Part shown: positions 1 to 10,206 of the stretch, piece after piece
Numbering within the stretch: the stretch's first letter is position 1
Layout: every line of letters begins with the position of its first letter
NCBI RefSeq assembly: GCF_000499385.1
Contig: NW_013654170.1
Span: 1-34,690, forward strand
Source: Eimeria necatrix
Lineage: Eukaryota > Apicomplexa > Conoidasida > Eucoccidiorida > Eimeriidae
Reading direction: 5' to 3'
DNA length: 34,690 nucleotides
Translations under genes and position numbers: made by a program
Notes under the pieces: model-generated
The model's input: the letters and a program-made list of their open reading frames with translations, nothing else
The model's database searches: none
What the model was told of the DNA's origin: nothing

Positions 1-57
1 AACCCTAAACCCTAAACCCTAAACCCTAAACCCTAGATCCTAAGCAGTGAACACAAG

Positions 58-462
58 CCCTGGGTTTGGGCGCTGCGCTGACTGCGCGGCTTCTGACGAA
101 AGTTGGCCGTTTGGAAACCCTCGCCAAGATGCCTGCGCAAAACATCATGGTCAAACCCTAAACCCTAAACCCTAAACCCTAAACCCTAAACCCTAAGCAC
201 TGAACACAACCGCAGGGCCTGAGGCTCCGACTCGCAGACCCCGCGCGCAGGCGCTCGGGCTGCGGGGAATCCCCACGCACCCTCAAACCCTCCTAAGCTC
301 TAAACCCTAAACCCTAAACCCTAAACCCTAAACCCTAATCCCTAATGGCGAAGCCCTCGCGTAGAGTTAGAGCCCTGGCTGCGTGTGGGAAGCTTAATGT
401 TGGGGGCGGGGCCGAAGTCCGAAACCCTAGCCAGCAAACCTGAACCCTGCCGCCGCCGCCGC

Positions 463-528
<66 letters not shown>

Positions 529-722
529 AGCTGGTGGGCGCGCAGAAGCGCAGCAGCCTGTCGCTGTCTTCGAAGGGGGGCGCTGCTGCTGCCTTTGCTT
601 CGCTGCTGAGCTCCAGCGATTTGGTAATGTTAACTCCTTTGCCATTTCGGAAAAGGGCTTTGCGGCTGCTGGCTGGGAAGGTGGCTTTAGCAGCAAGAGT
701 GGACGTTTACGGCAGCAAACCC

Positions 723-767
<45 letters not shown>

Positions 768-2367
768 GGCGGCGACGGCGAGGAGGAAGACGCTGCAGCA
801 AATAACATCAGCCTGGTCGACAACCCGCAGGCCCCCGGAGAAGTCGGAAGGGCACTCAGGGACTTCATCGTCCAGGCCCTCATGAAGGTGCAAACCCTAA
901 ACCCTAAACCCTAAACCCTAAACCCTAGGCGAGATTGGCTCGCCGGCCCCCGCAGAAAGCCTCCGCAGCCACGCTTGGCTGCTGGCTCCGTCGCAGCAGC
1001 TCTCTAAGGTCCACAGTCCGGGGTTTAGAGCTGGGATCCAGGGCTTAGGGTTTAGGGTTTAGGGTTTGGGGTTTAGGGTTTAGGGTTTAGGGTTTAGGGT
1101 TTAGGGCTTAGGGTTTGGGCGAAGCATTCCACGTGTGTTGCTTGCTGCGTCTCGCACCCCCTGAACAGCTGAGGTTTAGGGTCTAGGGTTTAGGTTTGAG
1201 GACCCGGGGAGAAGGGCCCGGTCTCCAGGTTTATGGTTCAGGGTTTAGGGTTTAGGGTTTAGGGTTTAGGGTTTAGGGTTTAGGGTTTTACAAGAGCGCT
1301 CCGCGGCGCCAGTGAAGAAAACCGGGGGCGGAGGGCGTTAGTATAGCCCATAGGGCTCAGTGCCCCGGGTCGAGGGTTTAGGGTTTAGGGTCCAGGGTCC
1401 AGGGTTTAGGGTTTAGGGTTTAGGGTTTAGGGTTTAGGGTTTGCGGTGCAGGCGCAAGAGCCCCCCCCGGCGCCAGTGAAGAAGGCGCTGCCAGCCCCTG
1501 AGGACAGAGCGAAGCCGAAGAGGGGGGGAAAGAGGCACCGGAGATTGAAGGAAAAAAGAGAACTTTCGGAAATTCAAAAACAACTAAATAGAGTTAAATT
1601 TGGAGAACAGGAAGACACTGTGGGCCTCAAAGGTGACCCAAACCCTAAACCCTAAACCCTAAACCCTAGGCAGAAAAAAACCGCCAAATTTGGGCAGCTG
1701 GGGCACTCTCTGGGCCTCAGAACTGACCCAAACCCTAAACCCTAAACCCTAAACCCTAAACCCTAAACCCTAGGCAGAGAAAAGCGGCTAAATAGGGTCA
1801 GATTTGGAGAACAGGACACTGTGGGCCTCAGAACTGACCCAAACCCTAAACCCTAAACCCTAAACCCTAGGCAGAGAAAAGCGGCGGAAAACCGCCAAAT
1901 TTGGGGCCCCGCGGGACTGCCTGGGCCTCAGAAGTGCCCCAAACCCTAAACCCTAAACCCTAAACCCTAAACCCTAGACATCTTGCTCTGCTGCTGCAGC
2001 AAAGGGTTTGGGCATGCTGGGGCGCAGCATCGCGAATGGGCGTTTGAAGCTGCAGGCGAAGCAGCAGAAGAAGACGCAGCTCAGTAAACCCTAAACCCTA
2101 AACCCTAAACCCTAAACCCTAAACCCTTGAAGGGGTTTATCCCCAGCGAATTCGAAGGAAGGCAGCAGCAAACCCTCGAAGCTGCAGCAGCAAACCGGAA
2201 AGCTGCTGCTGGGGCGTGTTGCTGCAGGTGCCCGCCGGCAGCAGCAGCTGCACCCCAAGGGAGTGTCTTCTGCTGCTGCAGCATCTGGCAGCAGCAGCAG
2301 CACGGGGTTTGCTTCCTCTCTGAGCTTCACCCCTGTGCAGGGGCTGGAGCTTTGCAACCCTTTGGCT

Positions 2368-2402
<35 letters not shown>

Positions 2403-2450
2403 GGACTCGCGAGACTACTTCGGGGGAGGAGGCAGATTCACGGCGGTGCG

Positions 2451-2494
<44 letters not shown>

Positions 2495-2832
2495 GGTTGC
2501 TGCTGCCGTCGCTGCTGCTGCCGTTGCTGCTGCTGCTGTTGCTGCTGGGCTCTCTGCTCTGGCCACGGTTGCTGCTGCTGCTTTTGCTTGCTTCTCTAAT
2601 GCCGTCGCTGCTGCACTTGTTGCTGCTGCTGCCGTCGTAGAAGGTGCTGCTGCTGCTGCAGCTGCCGTTGCTGCTGCTGCTGCTGCTGCTGTTCGCTGCA
2701 GGTGGAGCGCAGCAAAGCTGCCGCGCACAAGGCGTAGCGGCGAACCTGCACTTGCTGCTGCTGCTGCTGCTGCTGCTATTTTGTTTGCCTCTGCTGCGTC
2801 AGCGTGGAGCTCTCGCGCTAATGACAGCCTAA
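58..2832 (+). CDS. PRPF31: U4/U6-U5 snRNP splicing factor PRP31 (5' part outside window)
   Basis: PRP31 holds the U4/U6.U5 tri-snRNP together through its Nop domain. Exons read as about 58-149 (start uncertain), 531-887, 1452-1632, 2000-2083, 2147-2445 and 2803-2832; all phases agree. Family landmarks: LAKMPAQNIM joined to LVGAQKRSS (human LSKMPACNIM-LLGAQRKT), KVALAARVD, EVGRALRDF, EPPPAPVKKALPAP, KRGGKRHRRLKEKRELSEI, SSLSFTPVQGLEL, and the C-terminus ALMTA, matching human GLMST. Coding CAG tracts add poly-Ala after the Nop region and poly-Gln after the TPVQGLEL block. Introns 1-4 are mostly AAACCCT repeats; intron 5 (2446-2802) is a (CTG)n tract. The N-terminal half lies upstream of the window. 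Identity is sure; the first exon edge is not. Confidence 0.92.
888..1451. repeat. PRP31 intron 2: inverted telomere-like tracts
   Basis: The intron opens with GTGCAAACCC followed by AAACCCT units (about 894-927). From about 1046 it changes to TTTAGGG units (1046-1110, 1224-1286, 1376-1441), ending just before the acceptor GCGGTGCAG. The two ends are therefore complementary in the transcript and could pair, bringing the splice sites together. The unique islands between show no convincing exon. Confidence 0.85.
1619..1942 (+). repeat. Degenerate tandem copies of the 3' end of PRP31 exon 3
   Basis: The genuine exon end and donor (ACTGTGGGCCTCAAAGGTGA, 1617-1636) is followed by three altered copies ending near 1731, 1845 and 1941. 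Each keeps GGGCCTCAGAA and a (T)GACCCA/GCCCCA-like end, and each is followed by AAACCCT repeats and an AGGCAGA(G)AAAA block. The copies have lost the GT donor (CAGAACTGACCC). Spacing is roughly 90-115 bp. Confidence 0.85.
2084..2146 (+). repeat. 63-nt PRP31 intron made almost wholly of telomere-like repeat
   Basis: The donor GTAAACCC is itself the start of an AAACCCT array of about six units. A short tail ending in TTTATCCCCAG supplies the acceptor. Flanking exons join in phase 1, giving the PRP31 reading frame. Confidence 0.85.
2446..2802 (+). repeat. CTG-rich PRP31 intron 5
   Basis: Donor GTGCGCC follows ACG GCG, and the acceptor is CTCTGCTGCGTCAG at the start of the last exon. In between lie interrupted (CTG)n tracts. 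Unspliced, this would add about 65 mainly Leu residues to PRP31. Spliced, it restores the conserved short C-terminus, so I prefer the intron. Confidence 0.7.
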
Positions 2833-3511
2833 ACCCTAAACCCTAAACCCTAAACCCTAATAACGCCAGACTCCAAAGGGAAGCGGATACGCTGAAGTTT
2901 AAGTGCATGCAGATTTGTGGCGAGGATGTTTGCTGCCAGCAGCAGCAGGTGTAGCAGCAGCTGCAGCAGCAGCAGAAACAGTAGCAGCTGCAGCAAGTGT
3001 AGCAGCAGCAGCAACTGTAGCAGCAGCAGCAGACGCAGCGGCAGTAGCAGTGGTAACAGCAGAGGTAGTGGCAGCTGCAGCTGAAGCTGTAGCAGCAGCA
3101 CAAGCTGCAGCAGCAGCAGCAGCCGCAGGAGCAGCACGAGCTGCAGCAGCAGCAGCAGCTGTAGCAGCAGCGGCAGCCACGGCTGTGCCAGCTGCAACAG
3201 CACAGGTACAGCTGCAGCAGCAGCTATAGTGCAGCAGCAGCTAAAACTCGAGCGGAAGCAGCAAATGCGCAGCAGCAGCAGCAGCAAATGCGCAGCAGCA
3301 GCAGCAAATGCGCAGCAGCAGCAGCAAACAATGCCGGCCTCTAGAGGAGCGAACCAGAAGAAATTATATGGCGAGACAGTTTGCTGCGGCAGCAGCAGCA
3401 GCAGCAGCAGCTGCTGCTGCTGCTGCTGCTGCTTTTGCTACACGGTTGGCTCTATTTGGGAAGCAGCAAGACACGCATAGGGCCAGTGAGATGTCGCTTC
3501 TCCCCTAAGCA
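2833..3511. other. CAG-rich stretch with no confident gene
   Basis: Starts with four AAACCCT units, then CAG/GCA tracts. Two plus-strand frames could be exons: an Ala/Val-rich one (2903-3229) and one at 3308-3508 with RPLEERTRRNYMARQF, poly-Ala and FATRLALFGKQQDTHRASE. On the minus strand, 2850-2935 reads NILATNLHALKLQRIRF and stops in the telomere repeat. None resembles a family I know, and CAG tracts stay open in all frames, so none is called. Confidence 0.5.
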
Positions 3512-3836
3512 GCTAGCTAGCTAGCCACAGCTAGCTAGCTAGCCGGTTAGCTAGCCAGCTAGCTGGCTAGCTAGCTAGCTAGCCGGTTAGCTAGCCAGCT
3601 AGCTGGCTAGCTAGCTAGCTAGATGGCTAGCTTGCTAGCTGGTTAGCTAGCTAGCTGGCTAGCTAGCTAGCTAGCTGGTTAGCTAGCAAGCTAGCTAGGT
3701 GGAGCCAGCTAATGTTATAGCCAGCCAGTTAGCTAAGGACAGGTGGCTAGCTAGCTAGCTAGCTAGCCGGCCAGGTAAGGCCAGCTATCTGGCTAGCTAG
3801 CTAGCTAGCTAGCCAGCCTGAGCCAGCTAGCTAGGG
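3512..3836. repeat. TAGC (AGCT/CTAG) tetranucleotide tract
   Basis: Runs of self-complementary GCTAGCTAG with frequent single-base variants (GGTT, GGCC, CAGC). Similar tracts occur at 9458-9892 and 23170-23470. No gene is seen inside. Confidence 0.9.
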
Positions 3837-4423
3837 TACGGGTGAGGTGTTTCTTTTAAAAGATTCGGGGCCCCCTCTGCTGCTGCCCCCAGGGGCCCCT
3901 GGGGCCCCCAATATGGACTGGGGGCCCCCACCGCCCCAGGGGCCCCCAAAATCCCGGGGGCCCCCGGGGGCCCCAATACCCCAGGGGCCCCCCAAAACCC
4001 AGGGACCCCAGGGGCCCCAGGGGCCCCCAAGGACGCAGGGGCCCCGGGGGCCCCCAAGGGCACTGGGGTCCCGGGGGCCCCCAAGGGCACGGGGGCCCCA
4101 GAGGCCCCAGGGGCCCCAGGGGCCCCCAAGACCCCAGGGGCCCCAGGGGGCCCCAGGACCCCAGGGGCCCCGGGGGCTTTGGGGGCCCCTTGGGCCGCTG
4201 GGGCTTTAAGGGCCCCTGAGGCCTCGGGGGGCCCCCAGGGGCTCGCCGACATAGCCGCAGGGGGGGGCCCCCAATGGGTACTTGGGGCCCCCGAGGGCCC
4301 CTGAGGGGCCCCCTGGAGGGCCCCCTGAGGGGCCCCTTGGGAGACCCCGTGGGGGGCCCCCTGTGCAGGGGGTGGGGGCCCTTTAGGGGGAGTCACAGCC
4401 GGTGGGGACTGCGGGGCAGACAT

Positions 4424-4465
<42 letters not shown>

Positions 4466-4933
4466 AGCAAACTCCGCCTCCTGAGGAGTCTGGTAAAAAG
4501 TCTGTTGCTGCAGCGCAGTCGGGGCACTTGTCCCTGCTGCTGCCCGTGTTGCTGCTGCTGTTGGTGCTGCTGCTGCAGTTGGTGCTGCTGCTGCAGCTGG
4601 TGCTGCTGCTGCTGCTGCAGTTGGTGCTGCTGCTGCAGTTGGTGCTGCTGGAGCAGTTGGCGCTGCTGCTGCAGTTGGTGCTGCTGGAGCAGTTGGCGTT
4701 GCTGCTGCAGTTGGTGCTGCTGCTGCAGTTGCAGCTGCTGCTGCTGGTGCTGCTGCTGCAGCGGGTGCTGCTGCTGCAGCGGGTGCAGCTGCTGCGGCAG
4801 GTGTAGCCGCTGCAGCGGGAGTAGCTGCTGCGGTTACTGCTGCTGCTGTTGCTGCGATGTCAGCAGCAGCAGCAGCAGCAGACGTGTCCTGCGAGAAACG
4901 CACCCGCGGCTTTGGCGGCGCCTGAGGCGCTGA

Positions 4934-4974
<41 letters not shown>

Positions 4975-5242
4975 GCTTGGGAGAAGCAGCAGCAACAGGA
5001 GTCTCGGGGGCTGCCTTCACAGTAATGTCCGTCTGCGGGCTGTCGGTGATGCTGCTGCTGCTGCTGCTGCTGTGGGGCGGCGACTCGCCTGCTGCTGCTG
5101 CTGCTGCTGCTGCGCGCATTTGCGCGTGCAGCAACTGCTGCTGCTGCCGCGCTGCAGCAAGCACGCCCTTGCTTGCTGCTGCTGCTGCTGCAGGGCCTCC
5201 TCCCGCCATTGACTGCCAGCCGGGGGAGCCCGAAGTGCGCTC
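3827..5242 (-). CDS. Ser/Ala/Pro/Gly-rich hypothetical exon
   Basis: One open frame of about 470 codons, with a possible acceptor (GCGTGCAG) at its right end. Non-repeat islands look coding: [48 protein letters not shown] and [10 protein letters not shown]. These are linked by poly-Ser and (T/A)PAAAA arrays. The last 130 or so codons are a collagen-like Gly-Ala-Pro stretch read from GGGGCCCC repeats, and the frame ends in the TAGC tract. No domain is recognised. It lies just downstream of the TAF12-like gene but is separated by AAACCCT repeats and a stop. The Gly-Pro part may be fortuitous; the N-terminal islands are the best evidence. Confidence 0.35.
3880..4375. repeat. GGGGCCCC-rich low-complexity tract
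   Basis: Irregular units of about 10-15 bp built around GGGGCCCC with CCAGG or CCAAG spacers. Reads as Gly/Pro/Ala on both strands. The same motif recurs at 22737-22760, 26583-26642, 27596-27695 and 31150-31258. Confidence 0.9.
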
Positions 5243-5339
5243 TGCACGCAAACCCTAAACCCTAAACCCTAAACCCTAAACCCTAAACCCTAAACCCTGC
5301 ACACTGAAAGCCCCCGGCAAGAAAGCAAAACCCTAAACC
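5243..5339. repeat. Telomere-like tracts downstream of the TAF12-like stop
   Basis: About seven AAACCCT units (5250-5298) and two more at 5328-5343, separated by a 30-base unique island. The TAG stop of the TAF12-like gene touches this tract. Confidence 0.85.
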
Positions 5340-6138
5340 CTAGCTGAAGTACACGAGCTGCGGGGCTGCGGGGAAGCGACAGCGAGGGTTTGCAGCGCGT
5401 CCTAGGGTTTAGGGTTTAGGGTTTAGGGTTTAGGGTTTAGGGTTTACCGAGGAAGGCCTTGGCGTCTCTGAGGGTCACTGTACATACACCCCAGCGCCTG
5501 CCGATTACAGCCAAAAGTCGGCCCAGCTGCTCCACGTAGGCCTCAGCCATTTCCGCCACGGCCTGCGCCAAACCCTAAACCCTAAACCCTAAACCCTAAA
5601 CCCTAAACCCTAAACCCCAAACCCTGGCCCCAGGCAATGAACCCTTGGGAGCCCTTTGAGTCGCCATTTGTTTGGGCACAAGAGAAGGCGGGGCTCGAGA
5701 AAACGACCAAAATGGCAAGAAACACTAACTAGGGTTTAGGGTTTAGGGTTTAGGGTTTAGGGTTTGGGGTTTAGAGCTTGCCTCCAAACACTCGGGGGTA
5801 GCAGAGGCGTTGGGGTGTAGGCGCTTCAGCAGCCGCTCAACTGTCTCCGGTGTGACCACGGAGATCTTTGCTGCTGCTGCTGCTGGTGCTGCTGCTGTTG
5901 CTGCTGCTGCTGTTGCTGCTGCTGCTGTTGCTGCTGCTGCAGCTGCTGCTGCAGGCGCTGTGCCCCCTGCTGCTGTTGCGTCTGCTGCAGGAACACCCGC
6001 AAACATCTCTCCTGGTGGGGGAGGCGCAACATCTGCCGCTGCAGGTGCTGCTGCTGCTGCTGCAGCTGCTGCTGCTGCTGCTGCAGCAGCTGCTGCTGCT
6101 GCTGCAGGTGCTGCTGCAGCAGGGGCTACCTCACTCAT
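5340..6138 (-). CDS. Histone-fold protein resembling TAF12
   Basis: Exons 6138-5782, 5562-5448 and 5365-5340 give about 165 residues. The C-terminal half resembles the TAF12 histone fold (TFIID/SAGA subunit, partner of TAF4): VVTPETVERLLKRLHPNA, then EAVAEMAEAYVEQLGRLL, then RRWGVCTVTLRDAKAFL, aligning in order with LVREVDPN, EEMLLQIADDFIES and RKSSTLEVKDVQLHL. The N-terminal half is poly-Ala with PPPPGEMFAG. The first intron would use a GC donor (GAG|GCAAGC) and the second GTAAACCC. The start at 6138 is the first ATG; the frame stays open to an acceptor-like CAG at 6325, so upstream exons are possible. Other small histone-fold proteins (NF-Y or CENP type) are not excluded. Confidence 0.6.
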
Positions 6139-6437
6139 TTCAGGGAGGTAAGCAGCTGGAAAGAGGAAGGCCGCCTGCTGCTGCTGCTGCTGCAGCTTCA
6201 ACGCAATAGCTGTTGCTGCGGCGACACTCACAGCAGCAGCAGCAGCAGCACTGAAGGCAGCAGTGAGTACTGCTGCAGCGGCAGCTGCTGCTGCTGCTGC
6301 TGCTACAGGGCCCCAGGCTAAGGCCTGAACCGCGAAGATGGTCTACTGCTCCATAAGGTAGCTGCAGCAAATTTGCTGCTGCTGCTGCTGCTGCTGTAGC
6401 TTTCGGCTGTTCTTGCTGCTGCTCCTCCTGTAACACA

Positions 6438-6470
<33 letters not shown>

Positions 6471-6775
6471 CAGAGGCAGGCAATCAAGGCATGCCGTGAG
6501 ACTTCTAACTCACCAAATATTTATGACTTGAAACTAACGCGGGAGCAGCAGCAGCAGCTGCTGCTGCTGATGCCTGGGGCCCCCCTGGGGCTGCGTTTGG
6601 CAATGTTCAGTAGCCGCAGCAGCAGCAGCAGCAGCAGCAGCTGCTGCTGCTGCTGCTGTCATTCGCAAGAAAATGGTAATTCGAGTCACAATTGTGGATT
6701 ATTTTCTTTAGAAGCAGACGAAGCAGCATCCTCGTTGCTGCTGCTGCTGGCGCGCTGCTGCTGCTTGACGCAGCA
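6139..6775. other. CAG/CTG-rich interval between divergent genes
   Basis: Contains CTG and CAG tracts plus two unique islands (6480-6540 and 6661-6720). The second could hold a short plus-strand intron (donor GTAATT, acceptor TTTTCTTTAG at 6711) belonging to the gene at 6776. It must also hold the starts of both divergent genes, but I cannot fix them. Confidence 0.5.
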
Positions 6776-6799
6776 CAGCAGCAGAAGGCGCAGCAACAG

Positions 6800-6845
<46 letters not shown>

Positions 6846-7915
6846 TCAAACTGCTGATGTAGAGATATCAGGCGAAGAAGAAAAAGCCAGAGAATTGGGT
6901 GAAGGTACTTCAGCGCAGCAGCAGCAGACCGGCAGTAGCCGCAGCAGCAAGTCCGCAGCAGCTGCAGCAGCGCAGCACGAGCAGGTCAGCAGCAGCAGCA
7001 GCAGCAACTGCTGCTGCTGCAGATGGAGACAAGGCCGTCTTCGGTGTCTCTTATGGATGACAGAAGACTCATGTGGGGAGTCTCCAGCAGCAGCAGCAGA
7101 TCGAGCAGCTGCTGCTGCTGTCGTTGCCGCTGGAGCTGCACTGCAGCAGCAGCAGCCACAGCAACAGCAAAACTACGGCGCCCGTTTCGCTGAACTTCAT
7201 GCAGCAGCAGCAGCTGCAGCAGCAGCAGCAGCAGCAGCAGCAGAACCAGCCGCTGCTGCAGCTGATGACTTCGGCTTAGGGGCGCCGCCCGCTCTGCTTC
7301 AGGCTACTGCTGTTGCTGCTGCTGCTGCTGTCCGCAGCAGCAAGAGCAGCAGCAGCCTAGATAGAGAGGGATCACCATGCCCATCCCCTTCGCCTAAGCA
7401 GCAGCAGCAGCAGCAGCAACAGCAACAGCAGCAGCAGCAACAACAGCAGCATCAGCAGCAGCAGCAACAGCAGAGCGCTGCTTTCGAAAAGTCGCAGACG
7501 CAGTACCTAGGAGCTCATGAGTGTCTGCTGCCCTTGCAGCAGCAGCAGCAGCAGCAACTTCTGCCGCCACTGCAGCAGCAGCCGCTTCTGCTGCAGCAGC
7601 AACTTCTGCAGCAGCAAAGGGAGCGCCTCCGGTGTGAGGAGCAGCAGCTGCGGCTGAGGCTGCAGCAGCTGCAGCAAGAGAATGCGGAGCGCTCTGCAGC
7701 CGCTGCAGCTGCCACCGCAGCAGCAGCAGCAGCAGCAAGTGCAGCAGGAGAGCAAGCTGACTGGAGCAGCAGCTACTGCAGCACCAGCAACCGAGGCAGC
7801 AAGACAGGCCAACGCAGCAGCAGCAGCAGCAGCAGCAGCAGCTCTCCTTCTGTCACGTTGCTGGTGCAGCAACTGGAGCAGCAGGAGCAGCACCTTCGCT
7901 TGCTGCGGCGGAACG

Positions 7916-7963
<48 letters not shown>

Positions 7964-8534
7964 GGCAACAGCAGCAGCAAGAGGCTTTAGCTGCTCTAAA
8001 CCATCAGTGGGAGGTTTCTTCGTGGGGCAGCCGCTGCAGCAGCACCAGTGCAGCAACTTGCTGCTGCGGCCCCACAGCCCCGAGAGCAGATGTGCTGCTG
8101 CTGCAGCAGCAGAGCTGCTGCATGCACTGCGGTAGGGGCGGCAGCGTTTGCTTTTTTGACTGCGAGCAGCAGCAGCAGCAGCAGCAGCAGCAGACAGCAT
8201 GCAGGAGATGCCATAGCCTCTGCCCCACCAGCTGCAGCAGCAGCAGCTGCTGCTGCTGCAGTCATCCAGCCGGTGCTGCCGACCTGGACAGCAGCTGCAG
8301 CAACAACTGCAGCAACAACTGCAGCAACAACTGCAGCAACAACTGCAGCAACAACTGCAGCAACAACTGCAGCAGCTTATTGGGGCACTGGCGGCCTTGC
8401 TCCGGCTGCTGCTACCCTTGGAGCAGCAGCAGCAGCAGCAGGCTGCACCACTGCAGCAGCAGCAGCAGGTTGCATCACTGCAGCAGCAGCAGTAGGGCCA
8501 CCGCATGCAGCACGTGTGTCTGCAGCACATCTAC

Positions 8535-8580
<46 letters not shown>

Positions 8581-8674
8581 GTGCTGCGCGAGTCTCTAAA
8601 GGAGTGCCCTGAGTGCCACAAGAGTCTCCTCGTGGAGCTCGTCAGGCGCTGCTCCCCAGAGCAGCAGCAGCAGC

Positions 8675-8711
<37 letters not shown>

Positions 8712-8835
8712 GTTCCTGCGGGTGAAGCAGCAGCAGCCGCCGGGCTTCTGCCGCTGCTGGGACCTCGTTAGTGGGGAGACAGCCCTGGCAGCAGCAGATG
8801 CTGCAGCACTGCAGCAGCAAACCAGGGAGCGAGAC

Positions 8836-8871
<36 letters not shown>

Positions 8872-8931
8872 AGAGCCCCCTCCCCCTCCGTGTGGACATG
8901 GGCACTTCAAAATTTGCTGCTAGATATCTAG
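6776..8931 (+). CDS. Gln/Ser/Ala-rich protein with a B-box-like cysteine cluster
   Basis: A single open frame of about 715 codons preceded by an acceptor-like TTGACGCAG, without a clear ATG, so it is probably an internal or last exon. Islands between CAG tracts: acidic DVEISGEEEKARELGEG; NYGARFAELH; SLDREGSPCPSPSPK; a Gln-rich coiled coil with RERLRCEEQQLRLRLQQLQQE; LVQQLEQQEQHLRLLRRNE. Then a cysteine cluster, CMHCGRGGSVCFFDCE, poly-Gln, ACRRCHSLC, with B-box spacing (CX2C...CX3C...CX2CH); and later CPECHKSLLVELVRRC. If this is a zinc finger, a poly-Gln run splits its loop. Some islands also read plausibly in other frames (METRPSSVSLMDDRRLMWG near 7022), so unseen introns are likely. Function unknown. 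Confidence 0.45.
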
Positions 8932-8934
8932 TGC

Positions 8935-9257
8935 AGCAGCAGCAGGTGCTCAACTAGCAGCAGCTGCAGCAGCAGCTGCTGCACTAGCAGCAGCTGCTGC
9001 ACTAGCAGCAGCTGCTGGTGCTGCTGCACTCGCAGCAGCTGTAGCAGCAGCAGCTGCACTAACCGCAGCAGCTGGTGCTGCTGCACTCGCAGCAGCTGTA
9101 GCAGCAGCAGCTGCTGCTGCACTAGCCGCAGCAGCTGGTGCTGCTGCACTCGCAGCAGCTGCAGCAGCTGCTGCACTAGCAGCAGCTGCACCAGTAGAAG
9201 CTGCCGCAGCAGCTGGTGCGGCAGCAGCAGCAGCAGCTGCTGCTGCTTCCGCTACGT
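8935..9257 (+). repeat. Ala-coding degenerate tandem repeat
   Basis: Units built from CTGCACTAGCAGCAGCTG and GGTGCTGCTGCACTCGCAGC repeat with a period of roughly 45-60 bp. On the plus strand they read as Ala with Leu, Val and Gly for about 100 codons, stopping at TAG 9257; there is no ATG. The opposite strand is also open (Leu/Gln). A gene cannot be told from a repeat here. Confidence 0.6.
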
Positions 9258-9457
9258 AGAAGTACGTGTGTGTTCTGGCTAGCTGCTATCAGCTGCCGCA
9301 GCTGCTGCTGCTGCTGCCGCAGCAGCAGCAGCAGCAACCCCACGTATGTACGGGACTTCATTCCTTACAAGTTTGGTAGCAGCAGCAGCAGCAGCAGCAG
9401 CAGAAACTGCTGCTGCTGCCTTCAAACGAAGCCGCCCGGTACTGCGGGGCGGGGCAT

Positions 9458-9892
9458 CCCGCTGGCTAGCTAGCTAGCTGGCTAGCTAGCTAGCCACGCC
9501 GGCCGAGCTACCTAGCAAATTCGCTGGCTAGCTAGCTAGCTAGCTAGCTAGCTAGCTAGCTAGCTAGCTACCTCGCTGGCTAGCTGCCTAGCTAGCCAGC
9601 TAGCTAGCCACCTCGGTAGCTAGCCGCCTAGCTAGCCACAAGTAGCAGCTCTCTCGCCCGACCATCAGCTATTCGGTCTTCCAGCTAGCCAGCTAGCTAG
9701 CTAGCTAGCTGCACAGCTAGCTAGCTAGCTAGTTAGCTGGCTAGCTGCACAGCTAGCTAGCTAGCTGGGGGCTAGCCCTGCGGCTAGCTGGCTGGCCGTG
9801 TAGCTAGCTAGCTGGCTAGCTAGCTAGCTAGCTAGCTGTGTAGCTAGCTGGCTGGCTAGCTAGCTAGCTAGCTAGCTAGCTAGGTGCTGGTC
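9458..9892. repeat. TAGC tetranucleotide tract
   Basis: Long GCTAGCTAG runs, the longest uninterrupted at about 9530-9569, mixed with CTGGCTAG and GCACAGCTAG variants. The short unique islands at 9496-9525 and 9645-9690 hold nothing recognisable. Confidence 0.9.
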
Positions 9893-9981
9893 CGGCTGCA
9901 AAAATGTGAATTATGAGGGCCCAAAGAATGGGCAGCAAACTGCTGCCTTCACTCTAGGTGTATATACAATACAGTCAAGTA

Positions 9982-10031
<50 letters not shown>

Positions 10032-10071
10032 TGCAGGGGCTGCAGCAGCATATGCGGCGGCACACATGCGC

Positions 10072-10165
10072 TTACTTTTGACCAGCGATCTGCTGCTGCA
10101 GCTGCGCGAGTTGCTGCTTGAGCTGTTCCAGCTGCTGCTGTTGCTGCTCCAGCTGCTGGAGCTGC

Positions 10166-10206
<41 letters not shown>

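Noticed and set aside
1..40. Window start (and end, 34640-34690) as a chromosome telomere
   Set aside because: The arrays are short. A PRP31 exon lies directly inside the left one with its 5' part missing, and SPT5 continues beyond the right one, so both are internal tracts.
427..801. Poly-Ala, poly-Leu and poly-Cys frames on the minus strand, here and at many CAG tracts
   Set aside because: CAG repeats have no stop in any frame on either strand. These frames lack conserved islands and overlap firmly assigned genes.
3847..4209. Plus-strand collagen-like Gly-Pro frame
   Set aside because: GGGGCCCC repeats read as Gly/Pro in several frames, and nothing else in the frame looks coding.
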